The notes under the pieces were generated by a model, which ran no database searches, was not told the origin of the DNA, and was given only the letters and a program-made list of their open reading frames with translations. The position numbers were made by a program, and so were the translations under genes. A stretch of DNA of 64,000 bases from the NCBI GenBank assembly GCA_013397695.1, contig VYZI01000486.1, positions 394,421 to 458,420 of the forward strand, in the 5' to 3' direction. The number at the start of each line of letters is the position of its first letter. Position 1 is the stretch's first letter. This DNA comes from Centropus unirufus (taxonomy: Eukaryota; Chordata; Aves; Cuculiformes; Centropidae). Below are positions 27,273 to 40,960 of the stretch, piece by piece.

Positions 27273-30200
27273 CTGTGGGAAGAGGAGTCCAGCATTACTG
27301 CTTCGCAGGTAGCCCACACATCTCCCCACAGATATACTAGTCCTACCCCTTCCACAGCTGCTCTCAGCAAGGCAAGCCCTCACATTCCAGTTTACAAATG
27401 GCACACTGCACTCTGGCACAGCACGCCTCCAGGCACATTACAGCTTTCTTGCTGACACAAGCGAAGTGGTTTTTACAAAACCCAATGAAAACGCAAGTGC
27501 TGTTAAGATAACATAAACCCTTTCTTTGGTAGCAATGAGAATCCAGGCACAAAAAGGTATTGTGCCACATGGCAACAAACCAGAAGCTCAACCTGACCGG
27601 GCCTTGTTTTTTAGTACAACTCTTAATTTTGCAGTCCCATCATCCTGTCATCCCAGGTAAGAGCTGCTGTCAGAGGGCACTAAGAGGTGGCAACGTGGCT
27701 GCCCTACAGCACCACCTGCCACTGGTGGGGCTCCCCAGTTCAGCGATAACTCCCTCTTGATAGCCCAACCAGGACTGTCTTCCACCAGGAGAGAGGCCCA
27801 TGGGCAAGCCAGGAGGCTACACTCCCTGTCCTTGGGTTTCCAGGCCACCCAACAGCAATGACACGAGCACTTGTCCTCCATCAGCAAATTCACCGGAGGC
27901 TTCGGCTGGTACGAGATCCCATTCTTTTTCCCCCAAACCCACCACGACTTCTCCAGTCTATTACACTTATAAAAGCATACAGGGAAATACCACGTTTCCA
28001 AAACTGCCTTCCCAAGTCTATTTGAAAGGAGGATATTTGATATATAACAAACACAAAGTTAATGGAGGGAGTGGGCATATTACACTAAGACTCACCGCCT
28101 CTGGCTGCTGGAAATTGAGACTTAGTACTGTGCATTGTACACACGCAAACTCTTGCAGCATGGAACAAAGACAATCCCACAGTACGGCGACTGCGATCTG
28201 CTGTATTTTTACACAGATTATGGATGGCTGGCCCTTGGGCTCATGGCACATTACCAGCACAGCCCTCCAGGGGCCAGATAAATTACAGCAATCTGTCTTG
28301 TTTGTTGCTACATCAAAGGCTCGAGCCCACGGTGGGTGTTCATCGGTTATTGAGTTACCAGCAGCATGCACACATGGCGAGGCCAATCACCCTGGCTTCT
28401 GTGACTGCTCGCTTGCCACCACAAAACAGCACTAAGCCGATTTAAAGCGGGTCCTGCATAATCACGTTGGCAAAAATTTCATCCTCTGTGTGCGTGTGCA
28501 GGTTGGGGTTTTCCACCCACCTCTAATTTTCAACAATGTTCAAGCGCAGAGAAGAATCTAATGTCTCAAAACCCAGCAATCTGCAGGTGGGAAGAGGTAG
28601 CCCGGCATCTGGGGATTACCGACTCAATCCTTGCCTGTGGACATGGATGTCCAGATACAAAGTTTGCCTCCACAGCCAGCCTGGACCAGAGCCAGGAGGG
28701 ATGGTTCTTACCAGCTTAAAACAAATTGTGAAAAACGGGTTCAGCACGTCCATCAGGCCATGCAGCTGAACAGATGGAGTGCAATTCAAACTATTAAATT
28801 GGGCTCAGCTCGCTGCTGCTCCAAATTACATTTCTTTTTACTCTTCACGAAACAATGCGATTTAAGGGGTGGACGGGAAAAGCCAGCACGTTCAAAATGA
28901 TAACGGAGAGGAACAACAGAGACAAACACGCCCATTGTTTGCTGTACCAATCTCTTCGTCCGTGCTAGAGACAACTAACACTTCTAAGGTGCAGGCATCC
29001 TCTTCTCTCACCCCATAAAAGCCAAAGGACAAAGAAAATACTACAGCCTTTGAAGTGAACTGTTTTTAAAGCAGCAGGAAGGGCAAGATCTTTATTGCAC
29101 ACCTTAAGATAGCCCAAAATACAACTTTTGTATGCACATGTAGCCTTGCTACAGCACACAGATACCCTGCACGCAATGACACAATTAAAATTGCGCCACA
29201 AGGCAAACTTGCAGTGGTAGGAATTAAAAGTTGCACCCATCACGCTCATTCAGATATTTCTCACCTGAGCACACAACCTTTTTGTGCAGGCTTTGAATGC
29301 AGTGCTGCTGTTTTTACGTGGGGATTCTTTGAAGAGTTTTCCCAGATAGCCAGGTGAAAACCATCATTTTATCAGAGATACGCATAGGCCCTTCCAAAGC
29401 TCGCTGGCAAGATCACAGCCTTCGGGATCTCTGAGCACAGCCTTTTGTAGAGGTCAAATCCCACCACCCACATGGCCAGCACTGATGCGTGCCTCCTTCT
29501 TCCCTTGCCACTAACACTACAAGCTGAAGTCCCGCTCCAGGTTCAGAAGAGACCTGCTGTCTTAGAGTTCTCATGTCACATTCCCTCTTGCACTGCATTG
29601 CTGCACCTTCCCGGTCCAGCCAAAAATGAAAGAATTTAAGAGCTGAAGAGCTCCTTGTTTCCATTCCAGCTCCAGAGCCCAAGCAGCTGAGGGACAGAAG
29701 CCAGTGCAGAAAAGCCCTGCACAGCTCCAGCAAGGAAGGAAGACAAAACAGTCAGGGTTCTGCTGCAATTTGCAGCAAATTGCTATTCAGTCTCTGAGAG
29801 GAAAAACACAAACAGCAAGTTTATTGAACGTGGTGGATCTCCAGAGGGGCAGGGAGTAGCACATCTACAGTGCTTGTCCCCCAGATCAGCCTCGAACTCC
29901 TGCTCCAATACAGATGGGCACAAAGGCTTTTTTTTCAATACTTAAACCACACACAGCAGAGGCAGTTACTTCTCCATTAAATCATTTTAACTGAGATTGA
30001 GAAGAAAAAAAAAAAAACAAACAGCCCGAGACAGACATGCACCGCTACAAATTTTCTCCTCAAACAGTTAATTTTTGCACAGTGAAGGGTGTTCAGCAGT
30101 TTTCAAGCTCTGGGAATTGCCATACCCACAAACGCAGAGCATCAAGGAAAGAACTGCATTTCTTAGAGAGCAAATGTTCTGATTAACAAAAATAATGTGC

Positions 30201-33200
30201 CTGAGATCCCATTTTACACTCTTATCTTCCCCTCTCGAAGTGAGAGAAGAGCTCACTGGAGGAGGAGCTGTGCGCTCCACACCTCCCCTAGGAGGCCCAG
30301 AAGACAGTTATGGTGGCATTTGGCTGGTACTTCACTGGCACAGCTGGCTTTTAATTGCAAATCCAATATAATTTACTGACAATGCAAGGGCTGATATCGA
30401 GGAAGTAGTGAGCCAAGAGCTACTTTAAAATTAATAAGAAATGATAGGTTTATGCATCTGCCTTTTTTTCCAAAAGGCAGCAAATCCCCCACGATAAGGA
30501 TGAAGCATTCCCTGATCTTTATCCCCTGCAGATGAGGTCCATTGTCTCCTGCTGGCCTTTTGAGCTAGGAGCAAGCCAAACAACAGCGAGGCCATGCTCA
30601 GTGCTTCCGCTGGTTTACCCATCTCACGGGCCCTATTTAGGAGGCAGGTGGTGCACCGGGGGAAAGAAGATGAGGTAGTCGCAAGAGGGCATGGTCCAAC
30701 TGGAAGACTTGACTCAAGATAAAACGGCAAGGGGACCCAGTAGGACCCAGGCGCCAGGAGATGCCCAGTCCTTGCATGTCCCCTGTGCCAGCCTGCCTGG
30801 CAGCCTCCAGGGCCGTAGCCAACATCAAGTGGAGCAGTTCTGACAGGCAGGTGGAAGGCGAAGGAGAAATACCACATCAAGACCAGGCCAGTCACACCTC
30901 CCTTGCCATACCACAGCTGAATGGGCAAGAAAAGTACATCGAGCATCTCTGCGAGCCACACAGTTCACCCAGACGTGCTGTGGATCAGCTCCTGAGCACA
31001 TTTTGCCCTGGCAAAACCTGCACCCTCCCTGCAACATCAGTTGAGTACAGCAAGATCTAAACTTTCCATGGGGAGATGTGCAGAGCTCAGGTGTTTCAGA
31101 CACACCTGGTCACTTCAGGTGCCTCATTTGAAATACTTTGAAGATGCCTCGTATCAGAAAATGCCAAACATTCTTTGGGAAGAAGGTGGACCTTCATGTT
31201 CCTTTCAGAAGAACAGGCATGCAAAATCGTATCTGAGAACACTGATTCAAGGCTTATAAAAAGGGATAATGAGTGTAATGAAAGAAAGAATAGCTGTGCA
31301 CACAGAAACTCTGCCACAGCACTGACACACCAAAAGAATAAATAAAAATTAGGGGAAGAATGATGAGAAACCGCTTGCACAAACACTCTCCCCATCTCTG
31401 AGAGCATGGGTTATGCCTGCACCACACCCAAAAGCACCACAGAAGTTGCACCAAGGTAGCTTAGATGCCAAAGATCATTGCCAGGGGACCTCTAATCTAA
31501 AAAAGAAACTTCAGTTCTTAGAAGGAGTATTATCCGGGGTCTCTAATCATTAGGGAGCAACTAAAAGTCTTCATATTTTCCCCTATCTTCCAGAAGCGTA
31601 GGGCTGACAGTGCTGAACACCAAAAGGATTACACAGCTTGAGGGGAAGTTTCTACTCCTGCAGTTTTACAGCAGTTTTCCTTCACTTCGGAGCTCTAGAG
31701 TTGTATTTGTCTATAACTGATAATGCCAATCCCAAGTTTTCTTTATCAATTACTTCATAACTTTGACTACAGTTATTAGAAAACATTGCCAGAGAGATCC
31801 TTCTCCCTCCTGTCCCTTGCACAAATACACAGAGCGCATTTGGATTTTTGTTGGATTTTTAGTTCAATTTATAGGTGCTCCTGAGAAGTGTCAGAGAAAA
31901 GCAACAATGATGACAAACACTAGGAAACGGATTCTATGTAAGAAATAGCAGAGCAGGCGAAGACTTTGTCCTGGGAAAAAAAAAACAAAAAATTAAGTGG
32001 ATCTGGTACAGGTCTAAAGAAACACCCATGCCATGGAGAGGATGGTCAGGAATTGACCATTTACCATCTCTTCTCATTTACAAACCAAGAGTGGTCACTG
32101 AAATAGCTCAAATCCAATTTTTTAACAAGTGAGGCAGCCTTGCAGCTGCCCATTGCACACCTGGGGACATCCCTGGCAAGGGTCAAAACATGAGGGGGAC
32201 AAGTGCTCGAAAGAGGACTCCTAGACAGGTAGATCACATCGGGCTTGGGATGCTCCCAAAACAAGCTGAAGTTGCAGAGCTGTCTGCCCACCTGCTTTCT
32301 GAGACATGATACCAAGCTCAGGAGAGGATGCTTAGTCTGAAGTGGCACAGCTGTCCTCATACCCCCTCACAACCTGGGCTGTTCTTGGTTTTACTGTTCA
32401 GCCAAATGGGCCGCACCTGGTCTGCAGCCCATGCACTGGCTGCACTACAAAAGAAGCTCAAAAAGGCACCGTTTTAGCTTTATCTCTAGAAGCACAGCTC
32501 ACGGCTCTGAATACTGTCAACTGAACCGGTTCCCTTGAAACACTCTCAGAACTGAGGCAGGAGCCTGTGCCCTTACGCAGGGAAGAGAGCTGTGAATAAA
32601 TTCTATTTGGCTATGACAAATCAGCACCTGCAGCAGACCACAGGACCTGGCAGAAGGTCCCCAGCAATGAAGACAATTCAGACACAAGCGCTAAAGCGCC
32701 TACTTCCTAGCCTGAGAGATGCTCCAGGCACGCAGAGCCCAGGAGCAGGTGCAAGCACGGAGAGCACCACAGGCTGTGGCAACTGCTGCCCTCCTGCAGG
32801 TCTGGGGCACGACTGAGAGCAGCAGAGGAGCCCAGCCTTGCCACCCAGCTGGCCCTCGCTCTCCAATGCACAGCACCGTGGCGTCCGAGGTGAGGCAAGT
32901 GCCAGCAGACTCTTCCTCCGGCTGTGCTCCGTGCCTCCAGCCCTCGCCAAACGCCACGGGAGGCAGCAGGCAAACCTGCACCCAGCTCTGAGCACAGGGA
33001 GCAGAAAGGATGTCCCCGCCACAACAAGGAAAACAGCGCTCGCATCCAGTCCAAGGGCGCTCTTGCTTCATTAGCCAATACCGTTAATTGGTTGCTCGCC
33101 CCCCATCTCCCACACACCTGCAGCCCACAACAAGCAAGGACAGCAGCACTGCAGGGCATGCCACAGCCTGCGGCTCACGGGCAGCACGCCACAGGGAACA

Positions 33201-36200
33201 GAGGGGCAGAAAGAAGCAGCAGCCAGTCCCACACGTTGGCCACTTTCAAAAAGTAACAAGGCACACAGGGTTAATTGTAGTCCAGCAAGCAGCACTCCCA
33301 TGCAATCCACTTCTCCCATGTTTCCACTCCCCTGCTCCAAAACAGGAGCACCATGCACTACACAGGCTTCAGCAGGATGCTCAGGGATAGCTACCATGCT
33401 CAAAGCTCTTGCTCCACCTTAATTCAGATTAATTTTTCAGTCTCCCTTAGGCCAGGCATGATGCTTCCCAAGGGACTGCCCTTCTCTCTCCCTGATGTCT
33501 CCCAGAGAGCACGCAGACAACTCTTGCCAAAACAGCCTCTTAGCCCTGCTGTGGGGTTGGAAGAAAAGCTGGGACTGATACTCAACGAAAGCATTGTTTC
33601 AAGAAAGCACTTCCAAGCTCACCATTGTCCAGCCACCGAAAACAGTTCCCCAAGCATCAGTCTTACCTCTTCGCCAGCTGAAGACCAACATAATCTCTAC
33701 GGGAGAGCCTGCCCCAACAGACAACACCAAGGAAGAGACAACCTTCTAGCAACATGCACCTGCTATTCTGTGAAGTCTCCTGTTAATGGGCACAAATCAA
33801 AATGAGGTTTGAGCTTAATTTTTGCATATATGAGTCACAGCAGGGACAATCTCTGTACACTGCAACCTGCTGCCAGATGGAAAAAACAATGCCATAAGAA
33901 AAAACACGTGGTAATGCCCGTCCAACCTTCCTACTACTGTGAAGCCTCTTTCTGGCAAATTACAGTATTTTGCTTGATGTATTTTTTTTGTCATGCCAAG
34001 AGAGTTCACTGCACTGAAAGGCTGGCTGGAGCCACCTGCAGAACAACACTGTCCCTACCCTCCACCCTTTTGCTTTGATGTTTAAATCGTGCTACCAAGG
34101 GTGCCTGATGCCCTATCCTCCTCCACTCCTGCCACCATCCCACCTCTTTCAGTACAGGGACCGTCCTTCCTGAACCGGCTCAAAAAGCTATTCATTCCTC
34201 ATTCAAATTCCTCCCACTGCCCAACCAACTAAGGACGGCTAAGTAGAGAGGTCAGCCAGGAACAATTTATACAATAATTGGTATGGAAATATCACAATCA
34301 GTGGGGAAATATCAAAGCGTGGGTAAACGAGACAGGAGCTGCCAATGACGCTCTTTGTTCTTCCAACACAACTGCTTTCACTCATCTCTGCTAGCTGCTC
34401 TGCCTCACTGCCGCTCACTTCCACGGCAGATGTTTACTGTCTTTTTAAGAAAAATGTTTTCAATAAATATGAAAGAGGTGACATTTCTTTTAATCACCAC
34501 AGATTGTTCTGGCCTGTGACTCGCTTTCCCAAGTTCTAACTGCAAAAGAGGTCTTGTACCTCTGCTATAATTATGCATCCAGTCAGACATCCAACCCCCT
34601 CACCAAGATCAGAGCCATTTTTCATCCTTTGGCTCCTCTCAGATCTGGTCCTTATATTGACAGACAACTTCCTTGCTTTCCCCAGTACAGCATTGGTATT
34701 CTTCAGCTGCACAGTGTTAAATGTGATCTGCCCTTGCGATTTTTTTTTTAAGCAAACCTCATACTATATGGATGTCACATTCCTCTAACTGCTCCTCCTC
34801 TGTGTCTATAATTAGGAGTATTAAAATACGCTAGTTTTAACACTGCCTTAGAACAACACAGTCTTGAGCCACAGATCATCTCTATTACTACAACCTTTAA
34901 ACTTCTAAAAATGCTGGAAGGATGAAGGAATAATTTATTACTCACACTAAAAAGACAAGAAACAATAGGCTTGGACTGGAACAGCAGAGATTCAGGCTTG
35001 ATGCGGGGGCTAGATATATTTTTAAACTTCCCAGCAGCAAGGAAAGAGAAGCAGCAGAGAGACTGCTTTTGAAAACCTCGAGTTTCTCACACTACAGCTC
35101 CCTCTGACAGACATTTACCTTCTTCAGGAATATACCAGAGGTGGAGATGAACCTGCCCCGGGGATGTACATTGGATTTCCCTGTTCTCGCAGTTCTATTG
35201 TACTTGATCATTCCATAAGAGTGTAGGTTTAAAGTTATTTGGCTGCACTAAATTGTGAAACTACTCTTTAATCTAGTATCGCTTTACTTTGAGAAGTCAC
35301 AGAGCCACGTGTCCAGAAGCAAGCCAGCCAGACAAGCTTGTGGTCAGAGAAAAGAACTTATTAACTCACATAAACAGAAGGGAAGAGGAACCATCCTGCA
35401 TACCGGTCCCCAAGCACAACAGCTCATGATGCTCAGCCCCCTTGCTCCACACGCTGGCTTTGAAGCTGGTGGAACAAGGTATAGCTGATGTAAAAGATGA
35501 ATAACAATACGTGCTGATGTGCAAGGGAAAAACTGAGCTGACTGCCCTGCTGGTCCAGATTCATAATGGTGAACAACTGGTGGAGTTCAAATAACTTTGT
35601 GCAAAACACCTAGTGCTAATAGTGTGACTATTTTCCTGCAAATACACCAAGAGTCAAAATCTACAGTCCTTGTATTCCCCAAAGAAGATTCCAGTTTTGA
35701 CTAACCCCACAGAACAGCAGAGCTCCAGTATCACTACAGGTTCTTTTTGTAATTAAGAGATCCCATCCTGTGAATCTGTTTAATTAACTATTTGTCTTCC
35801 TCCAAGGTCAGAACTGAATCTTCCAAGCTCTTTTCAAACTCTCAGATCAGCATGCTCTTCATATACCATAATATTACTACCCTTCTCATGTGAAAAACAC
35901 TCAAGCAGAAGCTCCCCAGCAGATTATACTCATATCTGGGATACGCAGGCAGCACGTGTTGGCTTGCCCATGCACTACTTCTAACTTGAACTGCTCCTGG
36001 TGTCCTATCCTCAGGAGTTTCTTCTTCCCTACAGCCTTCCGAATACATGCCCTAATAACTTATATCACTACTGCTGGTTTCTGTCTGGTTAAGCACTACA
36101 ATACACAGCAGCATTTACAGTGGCCTCCTAGAATGCCCAAGGCAATGCCTACGTTTACATTTTCCAATGAAAAGTAGTGATGGCTTCATTACTGCCTTCC

Positions 36201-38098
36201 CAGCCTGAGCTTTGAAGCTGCCACCACAGGTACTCCACTGTAAGATTTAGTGTGGACCCGCACAAAAAGTGAAGCCTCCCAAGATTCCTGCGTGTGCTCT
36301 TTCTTCTGTTCTTCTAGCTCTTAAAAATACATGTAAGGACACACCATTTACCCTGGTGTCTCTAGTACTGCTCCCGGACTTCTAAAAGATTCAGAATTCT
36401 CATGCCAGTACCAACGCTACGAAGCACCAACACGCATTTCAGATTGCTGAACTCTTAGCTGGTATGTGCTCCCAGCCTATCAAGAGGAGGAGGAGAAATG
36501 AAATTGTTCGACCAACAACACTAGGCAGGAAATTTCTGACATAGTTCATTATGCCCTGCAGCGTCTGTATTTCTTTTTATTATCGTTCTTTAGTCTTCAG
36601 GTCCTACATGCTCAACAGCCAGGGTCACTCTCAGAATTGTCAAATGCTATTCCCTGCACAATCACTCACTCTCAGACAATAAGAAACTTCATTTTGTTCC
36701 ACAGTCAATAATGTTTTAATGTCACTCCTTTTTCATTTTCCTGCACACTCTGCAATCCCTCCTAATACTGAACAACTGAATGCTCCTATTATTGCTGTAA
36801 TTCACCTCATAATATCAGAGATGCTTAAAATACTCTCCCAGGAGAAAAGAGCGTGGAGTCTCAAATCTCACCTTCACGTTTTCCTTGCTAAAAGAAAACA
36901 GCATTTCCTACCCAGTCTTTCATTAAAGGAATTCCCTCTCTTTAATCAAGAAATATCTCAAGATATTTCTGATCCATGGAGGGCTTGGTTCCTTACCTTC
37001 CCTCAAATTTGCTTCTCCTGAAGAAAAGCAAAGCTTCTTACTCTATCCATTTGAAACAAATGGTGGAAGAGTGCAAACACAAGTGACACCTTTTACCTCC
37101 AAAGAGAAACTCCAGTGTTTTGGCCCACCTTTTCATACTCCATTTGGCTCCCTTCCCCTTGACTCTGAGTAAGTCTACGTTTTCCCTTACTTTGTTAAGG
37201 ATGATATTTAGGAGTTCAGGACCCTGACTTTTCCTAGGACCTTTACTTGCATGCTTGTTCTTCTGGGCTAGTGCGAGAGCATCTCCCTTCCAAACTCCAA
37301 ATCAGCTCCCCTCGATTAGCCATTTATGAATTGTTCAACCCCAAATTGTTTGCTTTCTAAGAAGAGAGACTTAACAATAATCTCTTAGGCATGGACAGGT
37401 TCGAAAAGCTGACGATAGACTGCACCACTACTCACCTGTCCCTCCCTCCCAAAGCACACCTCTTCCAGAATTCCAGCTGTATCCTTAGGCATGCATTCTG
37501 TACCTGCCTCCCATCTCCTTTTCAGCACATAGAAGTGGCACAGCAAAAGGTTATGAAGTGCAATATCTAGAAATGAATGCAGCCACGAGCAATCTCTCCC
37601 ACTTCCTCCAGGCATGCTAAAGAAGCATTTGTGCTCCTCAGCCACAGCCTTTATCATGTGGGAGCATCCAGTTTGCAAGGCAAAGTTGCCAACTTCTACA
37701 TCTTCAGCAGAAAGAGCTTTCAGATAAATAACAAATTAAGTTATCCCCCAAATCAAGTGTATTGGCTAAAAGCATGCCTTTCTCAAACAGTTTTCCCCCA
37801 CCACCATAAAGGATCACAAGAATACAAAGCATGGCTATACAACAGTAGGCAGTTTCCATTTCCCCCGTAAATTCTTCTGCTTCCTTCCCTGTTCGCTAAG
37901 AATGAGCAAGACGCTGCCTCTCAAAAACCTCTGTGATTCAGTTAGACACCATCCAGGAAAAAGAGACACAGATCCATGGAGATTCTTCAACTACCTGCTG
38001 CCTCTCATTGTTAATTAAGATGTCAGAATTCTTACACTGTAATTTATTAGTTTGACAGGCTACAGACACTATCAGCAGTTGTCACCAAAATACCAAGG

Positions 38099-38117
38099 CT
38101 CCCATTTCAAATGGGAG
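38099..38117. repeat. Perfect short inverted repeat
   Basis: CTCCCATTT and AAATGGGAG, 9-bp arms around a single C, just upstream of the (AG)n repeat in intron 1. Confidence 0.9.
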
Positions 38118-38154
38118 GACAGGTGCTTTCTTGCATTTGGAAAGGAGGGAAAAA

Positions 38155-38173
38155 AGAGAGAGAGAGAGAGAGA
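38155..38173. repeat. (AG)n microsatellite
   Basis: About 9.5 uninterrupted AG units in intron 1, preceded by a purine-only stretch. Confidence 0.95.
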
Positions 38174-38403
38174 TGCAGAAGCACTCACATTACTATTGCT
38201 TCCAGCCTGGGAGGGAGAAATGTACAACCATTCCCTTTACATCCATTCATAGCATAATACCATTACCACGGAGCGAGAAGGATAATCATATGCAGTTCTC
38301 CTCCCTGGGGAGGAAGGACCCCATACACCAAGGGAGGGAGAGCAGCTGGAAAGCACAAGAAAACACTTCTTGTTTTTTTGTTTTGTTTTTTTAAATAAAT
38401 GCG

Positions 38404-38531
38404 AGGGGTGACTGCACGCTGGCACAGGCTGCCCACAGAGGCCGTAGAACCTCCATCCCTGGAGATACTCAAAAGACATCTGGACATGATTGTGAACAGC
38501 CCTGCTTGAGGAGGACACTTCAACCGAGTTC
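38404..38531 (+). mobile_element. CR1-type LINE fragment
   Basis: The plus strand reads GGCACAGGCTGCCCACAGAG, then CCATCCCTGGAGATACTCAA and AAGACATCTGGACATGATTG, with CCTGCTTGAGGAGG near the end. These are successive blocks of the CR1 3' region in sense orientation. The terminal tail is lost or unrecognisable. It follows directly after a T-rich stretch at 38370-38392. Confidence 0.75.
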
Positions 38532-39529
38532 CATTTGCTGCTGCTAGAGGGTCTTATTTACCTCAGCTCAGCACCAAGCATATACTCTGAGTAGCCTCAC
38601 TCTGCCAGCTCCTCTATGAGGAAACAGTGGCAAAACCACCCTCATCTCAGGAAATTCAGTTCAGAAATGTGGGTTCACAACGCAGTTAGGCTGATCTAGG
38701 TACTAGCCGCATGGGAAAAAAGGCAGCCTTGCCTTCTCACTGACTTTATGCCTAGTGACATACACACTCCTCATGCTTGACCCTCATATTGAGCTGAAAG
38801 AAGAGGACACAAGGAAAGAGTTATTTCTTTCCACCAAGACAGCAAGAGCAATTTTCTTTGGGGCTCAGAGATGGGGGCAAACCACCCTTTCCATTAGCAG
38901 CTGGGATATTCCACCAGCTGAGCCGTACGGTGAAACAGCACCTTCAGACACGGGGGGCAGGTAAGCTGAGGGAGGCCACGGAGCATCACAGGGTGAGGTA
39001 GTGCGAGAGAAGTGCTGCGGTGCCTCTCCGCCGGGAGACCCGGATGGAGAGTCTAACAGGCCTTGTGGCAAAGCATGAGGTGAAGCAGCGCTGCAAGCAA
39101 CTCACAAGCTCACAGAGGAAAATAAAAGGGCTCCAAGCAATCATTTTTAGCACACACACAGCCCTGAGAGCAAGGGACTTAATGAAGCCTAGCCTGCTAT
39201 GCCACCAGGAGGGAAGCTGTCGCAGAGACTAATGATTTGACTGCAAGCTTCAGCTGGAGCTTTTCCTACAGCTGGCACAGTCACTTGGATGCACTGTTAG
39301 AGCCTTTGAAGAAAACTGTCTCCTTCAGCCCCCTTGCCACCCTCCCCGCCCCCCAACTTGGCTACCTACGCTTCACAGGACGTGCAGGAACTCGTTTATC
39401 TCCAAGCTCTCTATTCCCACCAAATTTGTGTGGAATTGGCCAGAGGGGTTGCCAGGTAATCCGGGAAGGGGCAACAGATGAGGCAGCTGGATCAGATAAG
39501 CCCTCTTTCTCTGAGAACCCAGCCTGAGG

Positions 39530-40960
39530 AAAACCAAGGAGAGGCAGAGGCTGGGAATCAAAAACCACAGAGAGGAAGAAGTGCTAGAAAAGACAAGGTA
39601 GAGCAAGGCTAAGAAGGGCTTTTAAAGGGAAAACAAGCATCGTGCATTTGGCAGGGTAGAGGAGAAGGAACTAATTTGACAGTTCAAGGGAATGAGCAGG
39701 CAATAAAAAAAGCTGTACAAATTTCAGAGGCAAAGATGGATGGACGTGCTGCAGCTTACACTTCTTAAGCAGAAAGACCCAAGTCCGTCCACATACACAT
39801 AGGTATGCACCAGAGACAGAGGTCGAGATTTTAATTTGAACAGAAGTATGAAATTGTAACATCAGCAGAGAGAGGTCAGTCCAGTTTTTATTAGTGGATA
39901 AAATTACCAAGAGGAAGGGACTGTAGGAAGAGGTAGATGGCACCACAAACCAGGTCCCTTAAAGCCACAGAAACCCCCAAACCCTGAAGGTGGGCACAGT
40001 ATGCTAATAAGAAGGTAAGAAAAGCTCTGTCAAGAGAGGCAGGAAAAGGCAAAAACAGGACTCGGACATAACCATTCCAGAAAGAGACCAAAACTGATCA
40101 TCCCAAGGGCAGCTGCTAAGTCAGGGAAGGTAATGGTGGATCACAACTGAGATGTAAAGCAATCGGGACTATGAAGAAAACCCTTGCAAAGTAAATCACG
40201 GAGACAGACTAAACAGGCAAAGAGCAGGGAGGCGAGAGCTCCAGACAGAGCATCCCATGGGGCTTGTGGAGGACAGAGCAGCTGCTGAAGGAGGAGGGGA
40301 TAAAGCAGCCTTGCACTAAGGGAGAGAGGCTATGAGTAGAAAAGCAAAAAACAGAGATAACCGAAAATGAGCTGGGACCCTTAAGGCATGGGCAAGGGCT
40401 AGAAAATCTACCTTTGTGAAAAGCTGGGAGAAGACACCCAGCACAGGCAACCCACCAGCTAACAGCAAGCCTTTGTTTGTATGCTAGTCCTCCTTGTAAG
40501 ATTACTAGAGTTTGAGGAGCAAAGCTGAAGGTGGAAAAGGGTTGATCCAGGCAAAGGGGTGAAGTATCATGAGTGGCATTCAGTAAAGCAGAAGGTAAAG
40601 TATTTAGGATGGGCAAGGTAGAAGGAATGAGCGTTCACTGAGATGGAGAGGTCGGTGCAGAAAGGGGATTCAAGCCGGTGGCGTGCCACTGCATGACAGC
40701 AGGAGCAGAGGCAGCAGATGGTGGGGCCGAGAGACAGGAGAGAGGGTGGAAAATATGTCCCAGGGGCTGGGGGCAGATGCCACTGCATTGGTGGCATAAA
40801 CAGCTATGGGACACAAAGAACCCAAAGGGGGAGAGTGATGTTGGCTGAAAACCAAGGCAAGCAAAAGCCTGGCTGGCAAGCCAGATGACTCCTTACAGCA
40901 TGGGTGACCTAGGCATAGGGAGAAAGGATTCTGGACTAAGCACTCGCTGAATGTGAGGGG
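39530..40960. other. Purine-rich plus-strand interval in intron 1
   Basis: For about 1.4 kb the plus strand is unusually rich in A and G (for example GAGAGGCAGAGGCTGGGAAT, GAGCAAGGCTAAGAAGGGC, GGAGAGAGGGTGGAAAATAT). On the minus, sense, strand of IGSF3 it is therefore pyrimidine-rich. Long open frames on the minus strand follow from this bias. It may be a very old decayed element, but I cannot name one. Confidence 0.5.

Larger units (their letters stand above)
27273..38403. other. Intron 1, left part: non-coding
   Basis: No gene recognised. At about 31885-31950 GTGTCAGAGAAAAGCAACAA followed by TGATGAC loosely resembles a decayed CR1/L3 block, below the level I would call. CpG-poor, mixed composition. 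Confidence 0.5.

Noticed and set aside
26860..27312. 150-codon plus-strand open frame opposite the Ig exon
   Set aside because: It is the antisense shadow of the well-supported IGSF3 exon.
31885..31950. Possible decayed CR1/L3 block
   Set aside because: Similarity limited to about 30 bp by eye; could be chance.
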